NCBI GenBank assembly: GCA_934718135.1
Contig: CAKUZW010000002.1
Span: forward strand, 248,001 to 312,000
DNA: 64,000 nucleotides
Direction: 5' to 3'
Source: an uncultured Candidatus Melainabacteria bacterium
GTDB lineage: Bacteria > Cyanobacteriota > Vampirovibrionia > Gastranaerophilales > Gastranaerophilaceae
Shown here: in pieces, positions 17,414 through 25,353 of the stretch
Layout of the letters: each line of letters begins with the position of its first letter
Numbering within the stretch: position 1 is the stretch's first letter
Program-made: the position numbers and the translations under genes
The notes under the pieces: model-generated
What the model was told of the DNA's origin: nothing
Seen by the model: the letters and a program-made list of their open reading frames with translations, nothing else
Database searches by the model: none

Positions 17414-18638
17414 ATTCTTGCTCTTTAGTTTTCCCGTATTTTTCGATTGTTTCATTTAGTCGAGTATTAATCTCTTCAAGCAGTTTCAAATCCTCTTCTT
17501 TATGAGTTTGTGCTTGTGTTTTCAGTTCAATTCTTTTTTCTTTAATTTCTTTAGTCGTAACTGAACCATCTAATTCAGAAAGAAGTTTACGAATTTCTTT
17601 ATCATACTCTTTTGATGAAATCATTGACAATTGCTTTTTATAATGTTGAGAAAGATTTGTACGAATATTTTGGAACAAACCTTGTAATACTGTGCTTGTT
17701 GAATCACTCAATTCTATCGGAAGTTTAATTGAAGAGTGGTAATAATCCTTATTTTTTGCATTTGCAAATAGAGGTTTTGAAATATTATTTGTCAAAATTT
17801 CAGAGATAAGATTTGCGTCATTTGCAATTCTTCCGGCATAAGATTTTTTGTCAGGATTTTTTATTTGTGAAACATGCAAAACTCCTGTCAAAGACCTTAT
17901 TATATCGTAGACATAGTAGGATTCATCGTGCTTTGCAGCTGCATAATTTTTACCAAACACCATTAAAATTTCCATAGGGATTTGTCTTTTTTTAGGTAAG
18001 TTTGAATCTACAATATACAACTCAATATCTTCATAACCGGAAGATTGAGCATGCTTAATGCATTTGCGAAGATTTGGTGGAAGTTTTTTGACTTCATCAT
18101 CCGGAATATTATTCAATCTGAATTTTACTTTAGGTTGTCTTGATAGAACTTTCCTTCCTGCTTGTTCACTCGGAGCCATATAGATTTTGTAACCGCGAGA
18201 TTCCAATTCCGGCAAGATATTTTCAGTAAAGAATTTGAAATCATAAAGATTTTCATTAAACAAAGTAGAACGAATTCTATCTAATGGAAGTTCTCCGGCT
18301 CTTATAAATTTTGAAAAGAAAGAGTCTTTTTGTTTCACGTTTCCCTTTTCGCAATAACTTCTACAGAAAGATATTCCATGTTTTTTATATTTGTTTGCAA
18401 GAGCTTCCAACGTATCAAGCAACTTTGTCCCCATACTTTTATAAGTGGACATATTTGCTTCATAAGCTTCTCCAATAATATCTTTAAAAGTTCTAACCGA
18501 CCTATTAACGGTTTTATCAACACCACCTGTAAAAGATATCGTATCTGTTTCAAATTTGTTATTTCTTATAACAGGTTTGTTATTTTGATTATTAAAATTA
18601 AAATATTTTGTTTGTAAATTTGGGGTAATTGTTAGCAT
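17412..18638 (-). CDS. Hypothetical protein with RelA/SpoT-like features
   Basis: A 408-residue protein starting at the ATG at 18638, which has GGAG upstream (a longer in-frame start at 18695 lacks one). The N terminus is Asn-rich and carries the ISFTGG phrase. The middle has LDRIRSTLFNENLYDFKFF, SSGYEDIELYIVD and IPMEILMVFG...KHDESYYVY. In order and spacing this resembles the RelA/SpoT nucleotidyltransferase fold (D-x-x-R, GYQSLH-like, EIQ-like, then AExxH-like). Catalytic residues are not clearly all kept. The last 90 residues form a long charged coiled coil. Alarmone synthesis or a related nucleotide transfer is only a hypothesis. Confidence 0.55.
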   Translation of the reverse strand: MLTITPNLQTKYFNFNNQNNKPVIRNNKFETDTISFTGGVDKTVNRSVRTFKDIIGEAYEANMSTYKSMGTKLLDTLEALANKYKKHGISFCRSYCEKGNVKQKDSFFSKFIRAGELPLDRIRSTLFNENLYDFKFFTENILPELESRGYKIYMAPSEQAGRKVLSRQPKVKFRLNNIPDDEVKKLPPNLRKCIKHAQSSGYEDIELYIVDSNLPKKRQIPMEILMVFGKNYAAAKHDESYYVYDIIRSLTGVLHVSQIKNPDKKSYAGRIANDANLISEILTNNISKPLFANAKNKDYYHSSIKLPIELSDSTSTVLQGLFQNIRTNLSQHYKKQLSMISSKEYDKEIRKLLSELDGSVTTKEIKEKRIELKTQAQTHKEEDLKLLEEINTRLNETIEKYGKTKEQE

Positions 18639-18741
18639 CTCATTTTCTCCGTATTTCACAATACTACAAATATACTCAAAGATATACTTACACATAAGAT
18701 ATGTTACAATCCGCTACAAAACATAAAAAACAATAACTTTA

Positions 18742-18757
18742 TGCTATAATTCACCTA
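18742..18757 (+). promoter_or_regulatory. Extended -10 abutting the hom start (leaderless)
   Basis: TGC-TATAAT (18742-18750) ends six bases before the ATG at 18757, so transcription should begin at or next to the A of ATG. No Shine-Dalgarno is present. Confidence 0.6.
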
Positions 18758-20034
18758 TGAAAAATAGTAAAATTAAAATCGGACTTATCGGACTGGGAAC
18801 AGTCGGTAGCGGAGTTTTTAAAACTCTAAAAAACTTTAAAAATGTAGAAGTTGTAAAAATTGCAGTTCGCAACAAAAACAAGAAAAGAAATATTGAAGGG
18901 TTAGATGAAAGTATTATTACCGATAATGCTTATGATGTTGTTAATGACCCTGAAATTCAAATTGTGGCAGAACTTGTCGGAGGAATTAATCCCGCATTTG
19001 ACTTGATTAAAACCGCTATCAAAAACGGAAAACATATTGTTACAGCAAACAAAGAACTTCTTGCAAAACATGGTGAAGAGCTATTTAATTTTGCAGAAGA
19101 AAATAACAAAGTTGTTTTGTATGAAGCAGCTATTGCCGGTGGAATTCCGCTTATTATGCCAATTAAAACAATTCTTGCAGGGAACAAAATTACTAAAATT
19201 AAAGCAATTTTGAATGGTACAACTAATTACATTTTAACAAAAATGGATGTTCAAAGTGCATCTTATTCTGATGTTTTGAAAGAAGCTCAAGAACTTGGTT
19301 ATGCAGAAGCCGATCCGACAGGAGATGTTGAAGGATTTGATGCAGCTTATAAAATTACAACCCTTGCTACTATTGCATTTGGGAAAAGAATTAAGATTGA
19401 TAACGTTTATCGTGAAGGAATTACCAAAATCAGTCCTGACGATATGCAAGCAGCAAACGAAATGGGCTACAAAATTAAACTTATAGCATCTGCTGAATTG
19501 AACGAAGATTCAAAAGCAGATGTAAGAGTTCACCCAATGTTAGTTCCAATATCAAAAAGCTTAGCTCACATTGATTACGTGACAAATGCCGTAAATCTTA
19601 CAGGTCATCCTGTTGGAGATGTGACATTATCAGGCCCCGGTGCAGGAGAATTTCCGACAGCAAGTTCCGTTGTTGGAGATATTTTAGCAATAGCATCAGA
19701 ACTTGGTAAAACAGATTATATTTTGCCGATGATGAGATGTAATCACCACGAAAATGCCGTTATGGTTCCGATTGAAGAAACTCAAAACAAATATTATATC
19801 TCAATTACTGCTCACAACAGACTTGGGGTAATCGGACGTATCGGTAAAGCTTGTGAGGATAACAATATAAGTTTGGCTAGTATCGTGCAAAAAGAAGTTG
19901 CAGGCGATAATGCAGCTAAAATTACTGTAATTACTGAAATTTGCCGAGAAAAAGATATGCAAAATGTTATAAATATATTTAATAACGATTCTGCTATCAC
20001 AAAGGTAAATAGTTTGATAAGAGTTCAGGTATAA
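18757..20034 (+). CDS. hom: Homoserine dehydrogenase
   Basis: A 425-residue enzyme that reduces aspartate semialdehyde to homoserine with NAD(P)H, the branch step to threonine and methionine. The Rossmann motif is GLGTVGSG (12-19). The substrate region has NGTTNYILT and EAQELGYAEADPTGDVEG, and the catalytic part has GPGAGEFPTASSVVGD. The C-terminal 80 residues form an ACT domain, so feedback inhibition by threonine is likely from family knowledge. Length is normal for the monofunctional long form. First gene of the operon hom, 20034, thrC; the next ATG overlaps its stop. Confidence 0.95.
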   Translation: MKNSKIKIGLIGLGTVGSGVFKTLKNFKNVEVVKIAVRNKNKKRNIEGLDESIITDNAYDVVNDPEIQIVAELVGGINPAFDLIKTAIKNGKHIVTANKELLAKHGEELFNFAEENNKVVLYEAAIAGGIPLIMPIKTILAGNKITKIKAILNGTTNYILTKMDVQSASYSDVLKEAQELGYAEADPTGDVEGFDAAYKITTLATIAFGKRIKIDNVYREGITKISPDDMQAANEMGYKIKLIASAELNEDSKADVRVHPMLVPISKSLAHIDYVTNAVNLTGHPVGDVTLSGPGAGEFPTASSVVGDILAIASELGKTDYILPMMRCNHHENAVMVPIEETQNKYYISITAHNRLGVIGRIGKACEDNNISLASIVQKEVAGDNAAKITVITEICREKDMQNVINIFNNDSAITKVNSLIRVQV

Positions 20035-20528
20035 TGAAAAATTATAAAAATATCATCGCAGCTTTATTGTTAGATTGGAGGACATGGATTATTATAATCC
20101 TATGTAGTTATGCATTATTTACAACTATAAATCCAAGTAAAGCGATGACTCATATTGTTTGTAAGGGATCAATCTGTCAGATAAAAGACTATAAAGATAA
20201 TGGAGATTTGTTGAATTTTTCTCAAATATCTGTTGACGAATGTAAAACATTCGGAATTGAAGAAAAAAGTCAAAATTTATTGAACTTTTTAGATGCAATT
20301 GACCACTATTCATATCAATACCGTCATAGCCAATATAGAACTGTTCGAGAGCATAAGAATAAGTATTCTAAATATACAATCACTTGTACAAATAAAAATG
20401 GGCAGACTTATCCTATATTCAAAACGGCTATCAAAAATCGTGAAAAAGCACAAGATTTTGCGGATACATTAGGATATGAATTGAGTAAAGAAAACCCTGC
20501 AGTTGATATGGAATTTAAAGAAAAATAA
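20034..20528 (+). CDS. Membrane-anchored hypothetical protein in the threonine operon
   Basis: A 164-residue protein with one transmembrane helix (about residues 16-33) and a polar domain containing two Cys (near residues 44 and 49) and later Cys. Its ATG overlaps the hom stop (TAATG), so it is translationally coupled. No domain recognised. Nothing suggests a step in threonine synthesis; it may be a passenger or a lineage-specific partner. Confidence 0.65.
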   Translation: MKNYKNIIAALLLDWRTWIIIILCSYALFTTINPSKAMTHIVCKGSICQIKDYKDNGDLLNFSQISVDECKTFGIEEKSQNLLNFLDAIDHYSYQYRHSQYRTVREHKNKYSKYTITCTNKNGQTYPIFKTAIKNREKAQDFADTLGYELSKENPAVDMEFKEK

Positions 20529-20559
20529 TAATTGTAGATAATAAAGAAAAGAGGATTTT

Positions 20560-21612
20560 ATGTATTATCAAGGATTAATTAACAAATACAGAGAGTTTTT
20601 ACCGGTAAGTGAATCTACACCTGTGGTAACTCTTAATGAAGGTAATACCCCGCTAATTAAAGCTGAAAATTTGGCTAAAAAAATCGGGATTGATGCAGAA
20701 ATTTATTTGAAATTTGAAGGTTGTAACCCGACAGGAAGTTTCAAAGACAGAGGAATGACAATGGCTGTAACAAAAGCCAAAGAATCAGGTTCCGGTGCGA
20801 TAATTTGTGCTTCAACAGGTAATACTTCTGCTTCTGCAGCCGCTTACGGTGCTAAAGCAGGATTAAAAACCTATGTATTAATTCCTGATGGATATATAGC
20901 ACTAGGGAAATTGTCTCAAGCAATGATGTATGGTGCTGAAATCATCGCAATCAAAGGTAATTTTGATAGAGCATTAGAAGTTGTTCGAGAAATTTCTGAT
21001 AAATATCCGATTACTCTTGTAAATTCTGTTAACCCATATAGAATTGAAGGTCAAAAAACAGGTGCTTTCGAAATTTGTGAAGCTTTAGGACAAGCTCCTG
21101 ATTATCACTTTATTCCTGTAGGTAATGCCGGAAATATTACCGCTTATTGGAAAGGTTACACTGAATGGCACAAGTTAGGTAAAATTCAAAATCTTCCAAA
21201 AATGATGGGATTTGAAGCAGAAGGAGCTGCAGCAATTGTTAAAGGTGAAAGAATTATGTATCCTGAAACACTTGCAACTGCTATCAGAATAGGGAACCCT
21301 GCAAGTTGGAAATTCGCCGAAGCAGCAAGAGATGAAAGTAACGGTATGATTAATTTTGTAACAGATGAAGAAATTGTAAAAGCTTACAAATTAATTGCAT
21401 CAACTGAAGGTGTATTTGCTGAACCTGCTTCTGCTGCGTCTGTTGCAGGACTTATCAAAGTTAAAGACCAAGTAAAAGAAGGTTCTAAAATCGTTTGTAT
21501 CTTAACAGGAAACGGTTTGAAAGATCCGGATAATGCAATTAAATATTCAAATGATGAAGTTAAAAAGACATCAGATGATTTGAACGATATCTTAAAAGCT
21601 ATGAATATTTAA
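20560..21612 (+). CDS. thrC: Threonine synthase
   Basis: A 350-residue fold-type II PLP enzyme that converts O-phosphohomoserine to threonine. The PLP lysine is Lys62 in NPTGSFKDRGM; the phosphate-binding loop is GNAGNITAYW; the start GNTPL and STGNTSASAAAYG are diagnostic. The length fits the shorter threonine synthase class found in Gram-positives and cyanobacteria. AGAGGA precedes the ATG. Operon with hom. Homoserine kinase (thrB) is not in the window and must lie elsewhere. Confidence 0.95.
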   Translation: MYYQGLINKYREFLPVSESTPVVTLNEGNTPLIKAENLAKKIGIDAEIYLKFEGCNPTGSFKDRGMTMAVTKAKESGSGAIICASTGNTSASAAAYGAKAGLKTYVLIPDGYIALGKLSQAMMYGAEIIAIKGNFDRALEVVREISDKYPITLVNSVNPYRIEGQKTGAFEICEALGQAPDYHFIPVGNAGNITAYWKGYTEWHKLGKIQNLPKMMGFEAEGAAAIVKGERIMYPETLATAIRIGNPASWKFAEAARDESNGMINFVTDEEIVKAYKLIASTEGVFAEPASAASVAGLIKVKDQVKEGSKIVCILTGNGLKDPDNAIKYSNDEVKKTSDDLNDILKAMNI

Positions 21613-21681
21613 TATAAACAAATGTAACAAATAGCGTATAATTGTTAAAGTTTGAACTAAATTATGCCGTATATAAAACTA

Positions 21682-21743
21682 TCAGTTAAAAATACTGACT
21701 TTTTAGTTCATTTGAATGGAAAGGGGCGAAGAGCCCCTTTTCC
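21682..21743 (+). terminator. Two successive hairpins ending the hom-thrC operon
   Basis: A short stem TCAGT/ACTGA (21682-21698) followed by TTTTT, then a stronger GGAAAGGGGC/GCCCCTTTTCC hairpin (21718-21743) followed by TTTTG. The second also works for the minus-strand gene that ends at 21762. Confidence 0.75.
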
Positions 21744-21761
21744 TTTTGTTAAAAATAACTT

Positions 21762-22283
21762 TTATGATTTTACACAAGAACTGCAACAAGATGAATTGTC
21801 AAAAGTTTCTTTATTTTTCATACAATCTTGGCATTTATCCTGCATTTTTCCTTTTTGAGTAAAATATTTATAACTCTTTACCCACTTAGGTTCTTTGCAT
21901 GAACACTTTTCCATAAAAGACAAAAATTGTACAAATTTATCTAAAACATCCTCAGGCATTGAATATTCAATTTGGGTCGAAGATGTTTCGACTTTCTCCG
22001 ATTCAATCAACAGAACTTTTTCTAAAAAATTCGAAATAGTCTTGTGTCGAAGGATTTTTTCTTCCGATTTTTGAAGTCCTTTTGGGGTGATTGTTATAAT
22101 TCCGTAAGGCACATAATTTATATATCCGCGTTGAGCCAAAGTCTTTACAGCATCTGATGTTGCGGGGCCTCCTATTTTTAAATAGTTCGATACATCTTTT
22201 ACTCTTGCAGCTTGGTTTGTTTTTACAATTTCATAAATCGCAAGCAAGTATTTTTCAAGGCTTTCTGTTAACTTTTTCTCCAA
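21762..22283 (-). CDS. DtxR/MntR-family regulator with a Cys-rich tail
   Basis: A 173-residue protein. Residues 5-65 form the winged helix of DtxR/MntR (ESLEKYLLAIYEI, RVKDVSNYLKIGGPATSDAVKTL, YGIITITPKG), and 66-120 the dimerisation/metal domain (ILRHKTISNFLEKVL). The usual metal-ligand Glu-His near the end of that helix reads IEY here, so the His is replaced by Tyr. From residue 125 the protein has a tail with CSC, CQDC and CCSSC. The metal or cluster sensed may therefore differ from Mn or Fe(II); this is inference. Such proteins normally repress metal uptake genes, none of which is adjacent. Confidence 0.8.
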   Translation of the reverse strand: MEKKLTESLEKYLLAIYEIVKTNQAARVKDVSNYLKIGGPATSDAVKTLAQRGYINYVPYGIITITPKGLQKSEEKILRHKTISNFLEKVLLIESEKVETSSTQIEYSMPEDVLDKFVQFLSFMEKCSCKEPKWVKSYKYFTQKGKMQDKCQDCMKNKETFDNSSCCSSCVKS

Positions 22284-22347
22284 TGTTTTCCCCTTCCGGC
22301 TTCTTTAAATACTTATACCATAGAAAACATATTAAAAAAAGTCAATT

Positions 22348-23937
22348 TTATGCAACTACATTCCTTTTTGTCTTATCTAAAAAACCGGTCATCGAAATAT
22401 TTGATGATTGATTTGAAGTTTGGACTTTACCTTTGTTTGAAGAAGAATGGTTTGCAAAATAAATAATCAATTTAGGCACAATTACACCAAGTGCCAAAGT
22501 TGAATAAGCAAGCCCCGCAACATGAGCCAAATTCAATTTCCACATATTTTTCTTCGCAAAATCTTTTCCTTTCGCAAGGATTTCATTATGACTCTTTAGA
22601 GAAATATTATTTAGCCAATTCCTTACACCTTTACCGTCTTTAGAAATATTGAACAAGTTTTCTCGTTTTGTATCAAGAATATTTGCAACTCCTTTTGCAG
22701 CAAAACCTCCTAATACCAACCAATTCAAAAATCCAAAGTAATCTCTTGTTACGCTTTCTTTCAACTCTCTTTTGTTGTCAGATGCCAAAAATCTTCCGAT
22801 AAGAGTTGATGCGTAAACAGTTTTTATAGCATTTCCACTTGTTACAGGCCCTGTAAATTCCAATTTTTTGATAAAATCTTTTGGTGATTTAACTTTCATA
22901 ACCCCAAGTGCAAGTGCCGCCATACCAATACTTGCAAGAACTTTTTGTGCTAAAAATTTCTTACTTGTATCTTTTTTCGTTGACTCATCTATCCCTTTAT
23001 AGTTAGAATCCCCCGGGAATCCAGCTTTTCCGGTTCTTTTTTCTGTAATTTTTCTATTTATGTATTGATTTGTAAGTCCAAGAGTAGAAGCAATTGCAAT
23101 GGCACCAATCCCTTTAATTTTGTTAATTTTAAGAATTTTACTAATAGCCTTTTCGGAATCAACTTTTGAGTTATAAAATACATTTTTACCCAAATCAATA
23201 GTGTCTCTAATCACATTGTGTAATGAAGAAGATAAAGATTTTTCTCCAACTTTTACACTCACTTTATCCGCTTTTAGAGCATTGGTAATTCGGAATTCTA
23301 AAATATTTTGCAATTGTTTTGCATCATGAGGAGTTATATCTTTGTTTTCAATAAGTTCAGAAATCATTGAACTTATTTGCTTTTTAGATTTTAATTTTTC
23401 TTGGATATTTTGATATTTCGCATTGTCCCATCTGTATTTTGACCAATTAAAATCATCTACCCACTCAATATTTTCCATATTGAGGTCTTTGTAAGTATTT
23501 AAATTTTTGCCGTCTCGACCGGAAATATTATCTAAAATATTTGAAACATAATCTGCAACTTTATCAGTTCCGCTGTTAGCTTGTTTCAACAATGCAATAC
23601 TGTCATTTGAGAACCACGAATTTGTATTAATCGGAATTTCAGGATTAATAATTTTATTTGCCAATTTAGAAATCCCTTTAGCTAAATAACTTGCAGAAAG
23701 GCAGACAATTAATGTCCCTGTGAATTCTCTAAAAAAGGTTTCAAAACCGGCATTAGCGTTTCTATCTTTTGTGTCAATATAAGTTCTTGGGCCAACCATT
23801 GCAAACAAGTCTATCCCGACAGCATTAACCATCGGATTGGTATCAAGGGTTCTCAATACTTGTGTTGCAACTCCATCGACTGCACCTTTAAAATTTAATC
23901 GGCTATTAGTATTTGTGCTATTTATTCCATTTATCAT
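22348..23937 (-). CDS. Large hypothetical membrane protein
   Basis: A 529-residue protein of unknown family. The first 25 residues are Asn-rich and contain LNFKGAVDG. Hydrophobic segments occur near residues 72-90, 275-290, 330-345, 405-425 and 480-500, separated by long polar stretches. GGAGG precedes the ATG. The leader RNA starts with an 11-bp hairpin and U-run (see 23964). An N-terminal NFKG/SFTG phrase is also present in the 17412-18638 protein, but what it means is unknown. Confidence 0.7.
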   Translation of the reverse strand: MINGINSTNTNSRLNFKGAVDGVATQVLRTLDTNPMVNAVGIDLFAMVGPRTYIDTKDRNANAGFETFFREFTGTLIVCLSASYLAKGISKLANKIINPEIPINTNSWFSNDSIALLKQANSGTDKVADYVSNILDNISGRDGKNLNTYKDLNMENIEWVDDFNWSKYRWDNAKYQNIQEKLKSKKQISSMISELIENKDITPHDAKQLQNILEFRITNALKADKVSVKVGEKSLSSSLHNVIRDTIDLGKNVFYNSKVDSEKAISKILKINKIKGIGAIAIASTLGLTNQYINRKITEKRTGKAGFPGDSNYKGIDESTKKDTSKKFLAQKVLASIGMAALALGVMKVKSPKDFIKKLEFTGPVTSGNAIKTVYASTLIGRFLASDNKRELKESVTRDYFGFLNWLVLGGFAAKGVANILDTKRENLFNISKDGKGVRNWLNNISLKSHNEILAKGKDFAKKNMWKLNLAHVAGLAYSTLALGVIVPKLIIYFANHSSSNKGKVQTSNQSSNISMTGFLDKTKRNVVA

Positions 23938-23963
23938 TTAAAAATTTTCCTCCAATAAAAAAA

Positions 23964-23993
23964 TAAGTTCCCTAGTGTACAGTAGGGAACTTA
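23964..23993 (-). promoter_or_regulatory. Terminator-like hairpin at the very 5' end of the 22348-23937 mRNA
   Basis: TAAGTTCCCTA and its perfect complement around an eight-base loop, followed on the minus strand by TTATTTTTTTATT and then GGAGG and the ATG. From the promoter at 24000-24027 transcription would start at about 23993, so the stem is the first thing made. Confidence 0.6.
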
Positions 23994-23999
23994 GCGTTG

Positions 24000-24027
24000 A
24001 TTATATAATGAATTTTCTGCATATCAA
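24000..24027 (-). promoter_or_regulatory. Promoter of 22348-23937
   Basis: On the minus strand TTGATA (24027-24022), 16-base spacer, TATAAT (24005-24000). A near-consensus sigma-70-type promoter. The remaining gap up to 24259 shows no gene. Confidence 0.65.
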
Positions 24028-24233
24028 TTTAGCGTAAGTTCCGACATCGAATCTTACAGCAACAACAATTTATATTTTTATTGGTAATTGAATAAATCAT
24101 AAAATTTCCTTTTGCTGATTATTAAAACAAAAAGAAATTTTGTTGTCAATAGGGAAATTGAATATTTGTAATGTGTTTAGGTATGGCGAATATTTGTTGC
24201 TTTAGATGTTTATTATTCTGTACTACAATCACA

Positions 24234-24252
24234 TTGTCATCCTGAACTGCGG
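24234..24252. repeat. Scrap of the 4755-4890 intergenic repeat
   Basis: TGTCATCCTGAACTGCGGA shares the (T)GTCA(T/C)CCTGAACT core with the repeat region after 4690. Confidence 0.4.
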
Positions 24253-24259
24253 ATTTTGG

Positions 24260-25252
24260 CTATAAATTTTCTATAACTTTTGCTGTAAATTCTGTAGTCG
24301 ATAAATTTCCACCTAAATCTTGTGTTTTATCACCGTTTGAAAGAGTTTTGAACAATGCTTTTTCAATTTTATCGGCATAGTTTTTTTCACCAATATATTT
24401 AAGCATTTCAATTGCGGATAAAATCAAAGCTGTCGGGTTTGCCTTATTTTGACCTTTTATATCGGGAGCAGAACCATGAACCGGTTCAAACACAGCACAA
24501 TCAACACCAATATTTGCTCCCTGAGCAACCCCCAAACCTCCAATTAGTCCTGCTGTCAAATCTGAAACGATATCGCCGTACAAATTAGGAAGCACCAAAA
24601 CATCAAATCTTGTAGGGTCTTGAACTAATTGCATACAAAGATTATCGACCAAAATTTCTCTTGTTTTGATATTCGGATAATCCTGTGCAACATGCCTGAA
24701 ACATTCCAAAAACAACCCATCAGAAAGTTTCATAATATTAGCCTTTGTCACAACGCAAACTTCATGTCTGTCATTTTTTACGGCATAATCAAATGCGAAC
24801 TTGCAAATTCTTTCAGATGCCTTTCGTGTGATAATTTTTATACTGTGAGCAGTATCTTTGTTAATTTGTTCTTCTACACCGGCATATAAATCCTCCGTGT
24901 TTTCTCTAACAACAACCAAATCAACATTATCAAATCTTGTTTTGACATTTGGCAAATTTTTACAAGGTCTTAAATTTGCATACAAATCAAGTGCTTTTCT
25001 CAGTTGAACATTTACGGAGCGAAATCCCTTACCGATAGGAGTTGTTACGGGTGCTTTCAAAGCTACTTTATTTTGTTTTATTGAGTCTAAAACTCTTTGA
25101 GGTAGTGGAGTTCCTTCTGTCTCTATAACATCAGCCCCTGCTGTTTGAATATCCCAATCTATATCAAGTCCGGAAGCTTTTATTATATCCATAACACTTT
25201 GTGATATCTCCGGACCTATTCCGTCACCATTAATTAAAGTAATTTTATGCAT
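24260..25252 (-). CDS. icd: NAD-type isocitrate dehydrogenase
   Basis: A 330-residue enzyme of the isocitrate/isopropylmalate dehydrogenase family. The start is the ATG at 25252, after GGAGG; the earlier in-frame ATG contains that ribosome-binding site. Key blocks: INGDGIGPE, RSVNVQLRKALDLYANLRP (Ser and Asn of the substrate loop favour isocitrate over isopropylmalate), ENTEDLYAGVE with the catalytic Tyr, TKANIMK with the catalytic Lys, LYGDIVSDL with metal Asp residues, and HGSAPDIKGQNKANP with the Asp typical of NAD use. It makes 2-oxoglutarate, for glutamate supply in an anaerobe. 3-Isopropylmalate or homoisocitrate dehydrogenase is less likely. Confidence 0.85.
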   Translation of the reverse strand: MHKITLINGDGIGPEISQSVMDIIKASGLDIDWDIQTAGADVIETEGTPLPQRVLDSIKQNKVALKAPVTTPIGKGFRSVNVQLRKALDLYANLRPCKNLPNVKTRFDNVDLVVVRENTEDLYAGVEEQINKDTAHSIKIITRKASERICKFAFDYAVKNDRHEVCVVTKANIMKLSDGLFLECFRHVAQDYPNIKTREILVDNLCMQLVQDPTRFDVLVLPNLYGDIVSDLTAGLIGGLGVAQGANIGVDCAVFEPVHGSAPDIKGQNKANPTALILSAIEMLKYIGEKNYADKIEKALFKTLSNGDKTQDLGGNLSTTEFTAKVIENL

Positions 25253-25353
25253 AATAAAAACCTCCATTTGATAGTCAAATTATACTATAAAGTGGAGGGA
25301 ATGAAAAATGTAGGGGAAAAATATATTTAAAAGTCTTAATGAGTAAAATCTAT

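Noticed and set aside
21664..21858. 64-residue plus-strand ORF after thrC
   Set aside because: It runs through two terminator hairpins and into the antisense of the DtxR-type gene.
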